This document shows, one piece after another, positions 34,204-42,600 of a stretch of 64,000 bases of DNA (its first letter is position 1; each line of letters begins with the position of its first letter). The notes beneath the pieces were generated by a model, which ran no database searches, was not told where the DNA came from, and worked only from the letters and a program-made list of their open reading frames with translations. The position numbers and the translations under genes are program-made. Source of the DNA: Lentzea californiensis (GTDB lineage Bacteria > Actinomycetota > Actinomycetes > Mycobacteriales > Pseudonocardiaceae); the NCBI RefSeq assembly GCF_024648825.1, contig NZ_JANBBE010000012.1:1-64000 (forward strand), in the 5' to 3' direction.

Positions 34204-35493
34204 GTGCGTCCGAGCCGCTGGATCAACGTGGCGATCTGTGCCCTCGTGTCCGTCACCATCACTTCCTGTGGTGCGGGTGGTGCGGCCAGCCGGGGCGCTG
34301 ACGGCAAGATCGAGCTGACCGTTGCCACGTTCAACGAGTTCGGTTACGAGGAGCTGTTCAAGGCGTACGAGGCCTCACACCCGGACATCAAGATCACTCA
34401 TCGCAAGACGGGTCAGGGCGCTCCGCACCACCAGAACCTCTTCACGAAGCTGGGCGCGGGGGCGGGGCTCGCTGACGTCGAGGCGGTCGAAGAAGGCTAT
34501 CTGAGTCAGGTCATGGCCAAGTCCGACCACTTCAACGACCTGCTGGAGATCGGTCCGAAGGACGTGACGCCGGACCGCTGGCTGAAGTGGAAGGCCGACG
34601 CCGCGACCACCAAGGACCGCAGGTTGATCGGCTACGGCACGGACATCGGGCCGCTGGCCATGTGCTACCGCAAGGACCTCTTCGCGGAGGCCGGGCTGCC
34701 CTCCGACCCCGACGACGTCAAGCGGCTCTTCGCCACCTGGGACAGCTACTTCGCTGCCGGTGACAAGTTCGTCGCCAAGGTTCCCGGCGTCGCCTGGTTC
34801 GACAGCGCGGCGCAGGTCTTCCACGCCATGCACAACCAGCACGACGTCGGTTACTTCGACAAGGCCGACAAGCTGGTCGTCGAGTCCAACCCGGACATCA
34901 GGAAGGACTGGACCGCCGTCACGGGCGCCGTCGCGAAAGGACAGTCGGCGAAGCTGACCGCGTTCAGCAACGAGTGGAACACCGGCTTCAAGCTCGGCAG
35001 GTTCGCCACCACGACCTGTCCGTCGTGGATGCTCGGCGTCATCGAGACGCAGGCGGGGCCGGAGAACGCCGGCAAGTGGGCCGTCACCGACGCGTTCCCC
35101 AACGGCGGTGGCAACTGGGGCGGCTCGTACCTGACGGTGCCGAAGCAGAGCAGGAACGCGGCCGAGGCCGCGGCGCTAGCGGCCTGGCTGACCGCTCCCG
35201 AGCAGCAGGTCGAGGCGTTCCAGGCGAAGGGGACGTTCCCCAGCCAGATCGACGCCCTGGAGAACAGGGCGCTGCTGGAGGACGTCAACACCTACTTCGA
35301 CAACGTGAAGGCGGGTGCGCTGTTCGCCGCGCAGGTGCAGAAGGTCAAGGCGGCGGCGCAGTACAAGGGTCCCGCCGACGGGCAGATCCAGGACAACGTG
35401 TTCGGCCCGGCCCTGCAGTCCGTCGAACAGGGCAAGCGCCCGGACGAGGCGTGGAACACCGCGGTCGCGGAGGCGAAGAAGATCGCCAAGTGA
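34204..35493 (+). CDS. cebE: CebE-like cellobiose/cellotriose-binding lipoprotein
   Basis: This 429-residue protein is an ABC-transporter substrate-binding lipoprotein. A signal peptide ends in the lipobox VTITSCGAG, so the mature protein is anchored outside the membrane by a lipid-modified Cys. Conserved family blocks include TVATFNEFGYEELF, LIGYGTDIGPLAMCYRKDLF, WNTGFKLGRFATTTCPSWM and GGNWGGSYLTVPKQS, close to Streptomyces CebE as I remember it. The GTG at 34204 has GAGGAG six bases upstream. The usual permease genes cebF and cebG and the beta-glucosidase are absent: the next gene is on the other strand. It may serve a transporter encoded elsewhere. Confidence 0.85.
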   Translation: MRPSRWINVAICALVSVTITSCGAGGAASRGADGKIELTVATFNEFGYEELFKAYEASHPDIKITHRKTGQGAPHHQNLFTKLGAGAGLADVEAVEEGYLSQVMAKSDHFNDLLEIGPKDVTPDRWLKWKADAATTKDRRLIGYGTDIGPLAMCYRKDLFAEAGLPSDPDDVKRLFATWDSYFAAGDKFVAKVPGVAWFDSAAQVFHAMHNQHDVGYFDKADKLVVESNPDIRKDWTAVTGAVAKGQSAKLTAFSNEWNTGFKLGRFATTTCPSWMLGVIETQAGPENAGKWAVTDAFPNGGGNWGGSYLTVPKQSRNAAEAAALAAWLTAPEQQVEAFQAKGTFPSQIDALENRALLEDVNTYFDNVKAGALFAAQVQKVKAAAQYKGPADGQIQDNVFGPALQSVEQGKRPDEAWNTAVAEAKKIAK

Positions 35494-35502
35494 CGGCCGC
35501 GG

Positions 35503-36345
35503 TCACGACCCGAGGAACTCCAGAGCCTCGGCGACGAACTCGTCGTGGTGCTGGAAGATGCCGCCGTGCCCGGCATCGGGGTACAGCGTGAGCCGCGCAT
35601 CGGGCAAGCGCCTTGCCAGGTCGGCGGAGTTGCTGCTCGGAACCATCCTGTCGTGGTCGCCGTTCGCGACGAGGACCGGCTGCCGGATGGCCGTCAGGTC
35701 GGAAGGGCGCTGAACGCCCCACTCATGGATCGCTTTGAGCTGGTTGCGGAACGCCGTCACGGAGATCGAGTCGTCGCGGTCGTCCGTGCGCTCCTTCAAC
35801 CGGTTCACGAACTGGCGGGCCGACGTCCTGCCGTTGGCCGTCCGGGTGAAGAACAGGTATTCCTTGGGGTCCTTGAAGGCGAGGGTGGCCATCAAGGAGT
35901 CGAGGAGGGTGACGCGAGTGACCCTGTCGATGCCCTCGCCACCCGCCGGGCCGGTGCCCGCGAGGATCATCCTGCGCACGAGCCGCGGTTCTTCCACCGC
36001 GATCACCTGGGCGACGAAGCCGCCCAGCGAGAAGCCGAGGAGGTCGACCCGGTCGTGGCCCAGCGCCCGGATGAACGCCACGGCGTCCCGTGCCATCGCG
36101 GCCACCGAACGTGGTGTCGTGCCTTGTGAAGCGCCGACTCCCCGGTTGTCGAACGTGATCACCCGGTGCCGGGCGGCGATGCCGTCCACGACACGGGGGT
36201 CCCAGTTGTCGAGCACCGCGGACAGGTGGTTCAAAAAGACCACCGGCGTTCCGGTGTCCGGCCCTAGCCTGCGGTAAGCGAACGTCGTCCCGGCGACGTC
36301 CACGGTCTGGGTCGGTGCGTCTTCGTAAGCGGTGATCACGGTCAT
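35503..36345 (-). CDS. Alpha/beta hydrolase
   Basis: The 280-residue protein has the alpha/beta hydrolase fold: an oxyanion-hole stretch FLNHLSA, the nucleophile elbow GFSLGGF, a catalytic acid likely in NGDHDRMV and the C-terminal His in DAGHGGIF. The substrate is not predictable. It is the third gene of a minus-strand operon with the quinone reductase and SDR, 21 bp downstream of the former. A TetR regulator diverges from the operon, and the set suggests detoxification or metabolism of a small lipophilic compound. Confidence 0.87.
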   Translation of the reverse strand: MTVITAYEDAPTQTVDVAGTTFAYRRLGPDTGTPVVFLNHLSAVLDNWDPRVVDGIAARHRVITFDNRGVGASQGTTPRSVAAMARDAVAFIRALGHDRVDLLGFSLGGFVAQVIAVEEPRLVRRMILAGTGPAGGEGIDRVTRVTLLDSLMATLAFKDPKEYLFFTRTANGRTSARQFVNRLKERTDDRDDSISVTAFRNQLKAIHEWGVQRPSDLTAIRQPVLVANGDHDRMVPSSNSADLARRLPDARLTLYPDAGHGGIFQHHDEFVAEALEFLGS

Positions 36346-36366
36346 GGTGACTCCTTCTCGGACGAA

Positions 36367-37371
36367 CTACCTGACCTTCACGACGACCTTGCCCTTGGCG
36401 CGTCCTGTTCGGACGTACGCCAGGGCCTCGTTGGTCGCCTCGAAGGGGAAGATCCGGTCGACGACCGGTTCGATGACTCCGGCGTCGATGAGCGAGGTGA
36501 TCTCGCCCAGCTGCTCCCCGTTCGCCCGCATGAAGAGGAACGAGTAGCTGACCTGGTGGCGTCGGGCGGCTTTCCTGACGCGGTGGCTCAGGACGCGCAT
36601 CACCGGGCGCAGGATCCACGGCTTGCCGAGCTGCCTGGCGAAGGCGGGGTCCGGCGGGCCGGAGATCGAGATGAGCTTTCCGCCGGGCTTCAGCACGTTC
36701 AGCGACTTCTCGAGGGTCTTGTCGTCGAGGCTGTTCAGCACCACGTCGTAGTCGCGCAGGACGGTTTCGAAGTCCTCCTCGCGGTAGTCGATCACGACGT
36801 CGGCGCCGAGTCGCTTGACCAGGTCGGCGTTGGCGGCGCTCGTCGTCGTGGCCACGGTGGCGCCCAGGTGTTTCGCCAGCTGGATCGCGAACGTCCCGAC
36901 TCCCCCGGCACCGGCTTGGATGAAGACCTTCTGGCCCTTGCGCAGGCCGGCGATCTCGACCAGCGCCTGCCAGGCGGTCAGGCCGACCAGGGGGATGGCG
37001 GCCGCCTCCTCCATCGTGAGCCGCTTCGGTTTGAGCGCCAGGTCGTTCTCGCTGATGGAGATGAGCTCCGCGAAGGTGCCGATCCGGTCCTTGTCCGGGC
37101 GTGCGCAGACCTCGTCACCGGGCTTGAACCTCCGCACCCCGGCACCGGCCCGGATCACGACGCCGGCGACGTCGTTGCCCAGGACGAACGGCGGGCGGTA
37201 GGGCAGGACCAGCTTGAACTCGCCGTCCCTGATCTTGAGGTCCAGCGCGTTGACGCCCGCCGCGTGGACCTGGACCAGCACGTCGTGCTCGCCCACCTCC
37301 GGATCGGGCACGTCACCGGCCCGCAGGGTGTTGCCGCTCTTCCCGTAGCGGTCGACGATGTACGCCCGCAC
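36367..37371 (-). CDS. NADP-dependent zinc-independent quinone oxidoreductase (MDR family)
   Basis: This 334-residue protein is a medium-chain dehydrogenase/reductase without the structural zinc loop. The N-terminal catalytic domain contains AAGVNALDLKIRDG and the Rossmann domain AGAGGVGTFAIQLAKHLGA, with TTTSAANADLVKRLGADVVIDY typical of NADPH-linked quinone reductases. It should reduce quinones or alpha,beta-unsaturated carbonyls in the cytoplasm. The start is a GTG one base after the SDR stop, so the two are translated together. Confidence 0.88.
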   Translation of the reverse strand: MRAYIVDRYGKSGNTLRAGDVPDPEVGEHDVLVQVHAAGVNALDLKIRDGEFKLVLPYRPPFVLGNDVAGVVIRAGAGVRRFKPGDEVCARPDKDRIGTFAELISISENDLALKPKRLTMEEAAAIPLVGLTAWQALVEIAGLRKGQKVFIQAGAGGVGTFAIQLAKHLGATVATTTSAANADLVKRLGADVVIDYREEDFETVLRDYDVVLNSLDDKTLEKSLNVLKPGGKLISISGPPDPAFARQLGKPWILRPVMRVLSHRVRKAARRHQVSYSFLFMRANGEQLGEITSLIDAGVIEPVVDRIFPFEATNEALAYVRTGRAKGKVVVKVR

Positions 37372-37372
37372 G

Positions 37373-38188
37373 TCAGCCCACCATCCGGTTGAGCTTGCGA
37401 ACGCTCCTGTCGAAGGCCCACGCGGGGGCCACGCGGCGAAGCACGCTGACGCGCGCGGCGGTCGAGCCCGCGGTGTAGCGCCGCTTCGGCTTCGCGCCGG
37501 TGGCCGCCGTGGCGATCACCTCGGCGACGAGCGCGGGCTCGTCGCCGCCTCGCATCGCCTCCGCCATGACGTCGTCGTAGGCGCGTCGCTGGCGCGCGTA
37601 GACCGGCAGCGGGCTGTCGGCCTGCACCATGTTCGCGTCGAACGGGCTGTTGGTGGGACCGGGCTGGACGCGCACGACCTGAATGCCCTGCTCGCGAACC
37701 TCGTGGTCCAGGGACTCGGAGTACCCCTCGACCGCGTGCTTGGTCGCGACGTAGACGGCCATGAACGGGTTGGGGACGAACCCGGCCACGGACGAGACGT
37801 TGATGATGCGTCCGCTGCCGCGGGAGCGCATGTGCGGCAGGACGGCCTTCGTCATGCGCATCAAGCCGAAGACGTTGACGTCGAAGACCGTCTGCGCCTG
37901 AGCCACGGAGATCTCCTCCGCGGCACCGTTGGCACCGATGCCGGCGTTGTTCACCAGCACGTCGAGGCGCCCGAACCGTTCGAGCACCTGCTCGACGACG
38001 GCCGCGACCGACTCTTCGCTGGTGACGTCGAGGTCCAAGAACGTCACGCCGTCGGCGGGCGTGGTCCTCGAGGCGTCGCGACTCGTGCCGATCACCCGGA
38101 AACCGGCGTTCGCCAGGGCGAGCGTGGCGGCTCTGCCGATGCCTGAGGACGCACCCGTCACGAGCGCCACCTGCGGTGTTGCTGCCAT
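37373..38188 (-). CDS. Short-chain dehydrogenase/reductase
   Basis: The 271-residue protein is a classical SDR: TGASSGIG cofactor motif near residue 14, NNAG, the catalytic Ser in INVSSVAGF and the YVATK catalytic Tyr and Lys. It oxidises or reduces a secondary alcohol or ketone with NAD(P). The ATG at 38188 is chosen because GGAG lies eight bases upstream; 38200 would be a longer alternative. It is first in an operon facing away from the TetR gene, with an operator 22 bp upstream of the start. Confidence 0.9.
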   Translation of the reverse strand: MAATPQVALVTGASSGIGRAATLALANAGFRVIGTSRDASRTTPADGVTFLDLDVTSEESVAAVVEQVLERFGRLDVLVNNAGIGANGAAEEISVAQAQTVFDVNVFGLMRMTKAVLPHMRSRGSGRIINVSSVAGFVPNPFMAVYVATKHAVEGYSESLDHEVREQGIQVVRVQPGPTNSPFDANMVQADSPLPVYARQRRAYDDVMAEAMRGGDEPALVAEVIATAATGAKPKRRYTAGSTAARVSVLRRVAPAWAFDRSVRKLNRMVG

Positions 38189-38209
38189 CGTGAGCTCCAA
38201 CCGTTTATA

Positions 38210-38229
38210 TTATGACCGTACGACCATAA
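38210..38229. promoter_or_regulatory. TetR operator, SDR-proximal copy
   Basis: The sequence fits the palindrome TTATGnnCGTACGnnCATAA exactly. It lies between the divergent SDR and TetR genes and shares its pattern with a second site 62 bp away. Confidence 0.75.
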
Positions 38230-38271
38230 GAGGAGACGTGGGTTCGGAGCAAGAGGTCCGGCAGATTTGGA

Positions 38272-38291
38272 TTATGATCGTACTAACATCA
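38272..38291. promoter_or_regulatory. TetR operator, tetR-proximal copy
   Basis: TTATGATCGTACTAACATCA repeats the left half and core of the first operator, with a weaker right half. It sits just before the ribosome-binding site AAGGAGGGG of the tetR gene, so binding should block its own transcription. Confidence 0.7.
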
Positions 38292-38302
38292 AGGAGGGGC
38301 AC

Positions 38303-38899
38303 GTGGCGCGGTACGGCAAAGAGCACAAGCTCGCGACGAGGCAGCGGATCATCGAGACGGCGGGCCGCCGGTTCAAGCGCAGCGGCATCGACGGCTCCGG
38401 GGTCGCCACGCTCATGGCGGACGCGGGACTGACCAACGGCGCGTTCTACGCGCACTTCGAGTCCAAAGAGGACCTGGTGGCGACCGCGGTCTCCGACCAG
38501 CTGCGCTACCAGCGCGAGCAACTCGCGGCCGTCGCACCCGGCCGTGCCGGCGTCGAGCAGATCGTCCGCGCCTACCTCTCCCCCGAGCACCGCGACAACC
38601 CGGAGGAGGGCTGCCCCTCCGCGGCGCTGCTCGACGAGATCGGCCGGTGCGGGGACCCGACCAGGCAGGCCTACACCGACAGCATGCTCGCGATCGTGGA
38701 CGACTTCGCCGCCCGCCTCGCACCACACGATCCGCAGTCGGCGCGCACCACGGTGCTCGGCGTCTACGCCCTCATGGCCGGCACGTTGCAGCTGTCCCGC
38801 GCCCTGACCGACCGCCGGCTCGCCGACGACCTGCTGGAGCAGGGCATCCGCAACGCGCTGGCGGTGCTGGACGGCGAAAGTGCCACCTCAGGGGCGTGA
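38303..38899 (+). CDS. TetR-family transcriptional regulator
   Basis: The 198-residue protein has an N-terminal TetR helix-turn-helix (about residues 12-58; TRQRIIETAGRRFKRSGIDG and TNGAFYAHFESKEDL). The C-terminal ligand domain contains GCPSAALLDEIGR, typical of the TetR_C group that senses electrophiles or small ligands. The GTG at 38303 has AAGGAGGGG just upstream and is preferred to the ATG-like start at 38267. Two matching palindromes in the divergent region indicate control of both itself and the SDR operon. Confidence 0.92.
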   Translation: MARYGKEHKLATRQRIIETAGRRFKRSGIDGSGVATLMADAGLTNGAFYAHFESKEDLVATAVSDQLRYQREQLAAVAPGRAGVEQIVRAYLSPEHRDNPEEGCPSAALLDEIGRCGDPTRQAYTDSMLAIVDDFAARLAPHDPQSARTTVLGVYALMAGTLQLSRALTDRRLADDLLEQGIRNALAVLDGESATSGA

Positions 38900-38936
38900 C
38901 CGGTGCTCCACTCCCTGCCGCACGACAGAAAAGCGG

Positions 38937-39491
38937 TCACGACTGGCGCGGTTCGACGAACTCGGCCCACTTCGGCGGCTGCTTGCCCATCTCCTCCATC
39001 ATCTCCAGCACGTCGCGGAGATCGGTGACGTTCGGCGCGGTTGCCGCGAACCAGTCGCTGACGCTGTTCCACGCCTTGCGCGCACCCTCACCCTCGACGA
39101 CGTCCCAGACGGGCGGGTCGGCCTGGTCCAGGTCGGCGCCGTCGACGACGTGGTAGGCATGGCCTTGGTGCGCCGTGAGCGCGAGCAGACCGCGCGGGTC
39201 GGCCAGCTCGTGGTCGAGGCCGTCGAGCGTGGCGACGACGTGCCGTTTGCGTTCGGCGGTCATCGCGCCGACCCCGAACGCGGTGCCAGTCAGCCACAGT
39301 CCTGATCGGACACCCATGATGTGCAACACCTCGCGCACCGCGTCGGGAACGCGTTCCACGCCCTGGTCGGCGGCCATCTGGTCGATCTGGTCATCGGAGG
39401 CGCCTGCCACGGACCCGCGACGCAGACCGTTCGCGCACACGCGGTCGAAGATCGCGTCGATGCGCTCGCCCGGGTTGTCAGTCGGATGGTT
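38937..39491 (-). CDS. SMI1/KNR4 (SUKH)-like protein, candidate immunity protein
   Basis: The 184-residue acidic protein resembles actinomycete SUKH-type proteins: a helical start (ASDDQIDQMAADQGVERVP), MGVRSGLWLTGTAFG, and the later LALTAHQGHAYHVVDGADLD and DPPVWDVVEG. SUKH proteins are frequent immunity proteins against secreted polymorphic toxins. It lies next to, but divergent from, the large toxin gene. The GTG at 39491 follows GGAGAAAGGG; a TTG at 39521 is the alternative. Whether it neutralises one of the toxin domains is an inference. Confidence 0.65.
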   Translation of the reverse strand, partial: NHPTDNPGERIDAIFDRVCANGLRRGSVAGASDDQIDQMAADQGVERVPDAVREVLHIMGVRSGLWLTGTAFGVGAMTAERKRHVVATLDGLDHELADPRGLLALTAHQGHAYHVVDGADLDQADPPVWDVVEGEGARKAWNSVSDWFAATAPNVTDLRDVLEMMEEMGKQPPKWAEFVEPRQS

Positions 39492-39653
39492 CACAGCGGG
39501 CAAACCCTTTCTCCAGCTCAAATGACACCTGAGAACAGCAGGTTCGGCGGCGGCCCGCGTGGAATACCACCACCCATGTCGTCACTCGCGGTTCGCGGGG
39601 TGCGGCTCAGCCGGATGTGGCATCCTGCCCAGTAGGCAAGACGCATCTGGGGG

Positions 39654-42600
39654 ATGAGTGTCAGCTCAGCGGGCCGACCTGGCCACGATCATCGGATGAC
39701 CGGCCGCCAGCGCGGTCCGTCGTCTTCCTCATCGCACCACGGCAACGGCCGCGGTGATCACCGCGGCAGTCCGCCGGCCTCGTCGTCGTCCCCTTCGGCG
39801 GGTGGCGTCGGCGGTCGCGGCACTCGCATGGACCCCGACGCGGTCGAGAACCTGGGCGGCAAGATCGCGAGCCGCGGCGACCAGGTCCGCAACGCGGTGT
39901 CGAGCAGACTGAACATCAACGCCAGCAGCGGCAGCGCGGGCGTGTTCGGCCAGGTCGCCATGCAGCACGCGGACCGCGCCATCAGCACCGCCCGCAACTC
40001 GGCGGAGATGGCCGCGTCGGCCGCGGACAACGCCGGTGCCAAGACGAAGGCCACCGCGCAGACGACCCGCGACACCGACCGGTCCGTGGGCGACTCGATG
40101 CGGAAGATCGACCCGGCCCCTCCCGCTCCCAGCCGCGGCAGCTCGACCGGCTCGCCTTCGTCTGCTGCTCCTCCATCGTCCGCCGGCGGACGGGCGACGG
40201 TGCCGTCTACTCTACCGGGTGGCACATCCACTCCCGGCCGGCAGAGTGCTCCGGCGGCCGTCGGCGGCCCGGTCACGCGCGCGCCGGAACCAGGAGGCGC
40301 CAGGCGGGTCGCCGGTCCGGGCAGCACCCCGCTGCCTGGCGGCACCGGTGTTCCGGCGGGGAGGTCCTCACCCGCGGCGGCCGGGGGCCCCACTCCTGGA
40401 ACGAACGTCGCCGGCAACCCCTCCTCCGGCCGGGGACCCGGTGGTCCGATGGCAGGCGGTCCCGCACCGGGCACCAGCACCGCGGGCGGTCCGCAGACCA
40501 GCAGGGGACCTGGGAGCCCGATGGCGGGCGGCCCGCCCCCTGGCCCTGCAGGCACTTCGCACAACAGGGGTCCCGCGGCCGGCGGTCCTCCCGCGGGAAC
40601 CCCGTCCGCCGGAAGAAGCCCTTCCGGTCCCATGGCCGGTGGTGCCCCCGGCACCAGCGCCGCGGGCAGTCAGCAGAGCGGAAGGGGACCTGCCGGTCCC
40701 ATGACGGGCGGTGCGGCGCCTGGCACCAGTCTCGCAGGCAACCCGCAAGCCGGCCGAGGTCCTGCCGGTCCCACATCGCCCGGCCACGCGGGCAATCCCC
40801 AGACCAGAGGCGGCCCGCAGACCGGCCGGCCCCTCGCTGGTCCGCCCGCGGGCGGACCAGCACTCGGCGGTGGTCCACCCCCTGGACGGGGCCCTGCGCC
40901 CGCCGGGCAGATGGGAAGCCAGCCTGCTTCCAGGCCACCTGCTCCGATGGCCGGTGGTCCCGCGCCCGGTGCCCGTCCTCCCGGCACCGCGCCGTTCGGC
41001 CGTGGTCCCGGTGGCCCGGTTCCCGGTGGCACGCACCAGAGCGGTCCGCCGGCCGGCCGGGTTCCGATGGCACCGCCTGGCGGTCCTGCACACGGGGGAC
41101 CGCGGCCGGGCGACCCCGGCCCGCGCTCCTCCTTCGGACCCGCGGGCATGCATCCCGGCAACCAGAACGGACCTGCTCGTCAGACCCCCTGGCAGGGGCA
41201 CCCGCACTCCACCGACCCGCGCACGGCTCACCCGCAGGGCACCCACCCGCAGACGGCGCCGCCTCGTGGACCGATGGCGCCCGGCGGTCATCAGAACGGG
41301 CCGGGGCCACACCCCCAGCGGCACGCGGACGGCCCGCCCGGTGGCGGACAGCGCCATCCCGGCCTGGGGAATCCTTCCGCTCCCCCGAGTGGCAGGCCCG
41401 TGCGCGGCGGCTCACCGCAGGACGGGCAGCCGCACCGCGCGCCCGGACGCCCCTCCCACGGCGTGCCGGACCACAACGCACCCGTGCGGCGGCAGGACGA
41501 CCGGTCACCGGGACACGACCGACCGGTACAGGACCGCCTTCCCCACCAACGGCCAGGACAGGACCATCCCAGCGACAGGCCCGCTGACAGGAACGCACCA
41601 GCCCCCACGCCCAGCAGCCGGCCTCACGACGGGCAGCTGCCCCCGGTCGCGTTCCAACACACCGACCTGTCCCACTACGACCAGTCGCAGATCGTCCGCC
41701 GTCAGGTCGACGACTTCACCGCGGACGAGAACACCCTCTTCCGCGGTGCCCAGCAGACCCCGGACGAGGTTCGCCGGGCGAGCGGGTTCGCGCCTCCTGT
41801 GCAGCACGGGCGGGCGGACATCCTGAAACACATCGAGGGCGACACCAACCGGTTCGTCAGCACCTCGACGGAGATCGACAAGTCCCTGACCTTCTCCTCG
41901 ACCGGCGAACACGGTTACCTCTACCGGATCAAGGCTCCTGGCGGCATCCTCTCCGAACGCACGCAGGACCGGATGGGGCACGAGCACACCAGGTACGGCG
42001 AGGGCGAGGTCCTGTTCGCCGGCGGCATCGACTGGCGGTACGTCGAGGGATGGCACAAGGTCGTCCAAGGGCCTGACGGCAAGCAGGTCGGCGAGTTCGT
42101 GCCGAACCCCGACTTCATCGGCGGAGAGCGGAAGAGCGAGCCCGAAACTCCGGACGAGCTCAAGTACGTTCCGCCGCCCGAACCGCCGCCCATCGAGATG
42201 CGGCCCTCGTGGAAGATAGAAGAGGACGAGGCGCGCGAAGCCGCCGAACGAGGCGAAGTGCCGTCTCCCGGGGAAAAGCCGGCCGAGGCTCCCCAGGAGA
42301 AGAAGCCCGCACCGCCGTTGCCGGTGGACGTCGACATCCAGGCACGTCTGGGCGGCGAACCCGCACGGCCGGCACAGCCCGCGGCGCTGCACGCGGGGCA
42401 GGGCGACGAGTCGAGCCAGCAACGGGTGTTGCAGGAGCGGTTCCCTGGGATCGAGCAGGTCAACGCGCACAGGCTCAGCGAGGACGGCCACCGGACGAAC
42501 TGCGTGGAGGCGATGATCGCCGACGAGCGGCGCTACCACGGTGAGCAGGTCGAGGCGCGGCCCACGCGTCCCGAGGACGTGCCCGAGCAGGGCAGGCTGA

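Noticed and set aside
40130..41630. Apparent tandem repeats resembling a CRISPR or minisatellite
   Set aside because: The repetition follows Gly/Pro codons of the toxin linker. There are no uniform repeats with unique spacers.
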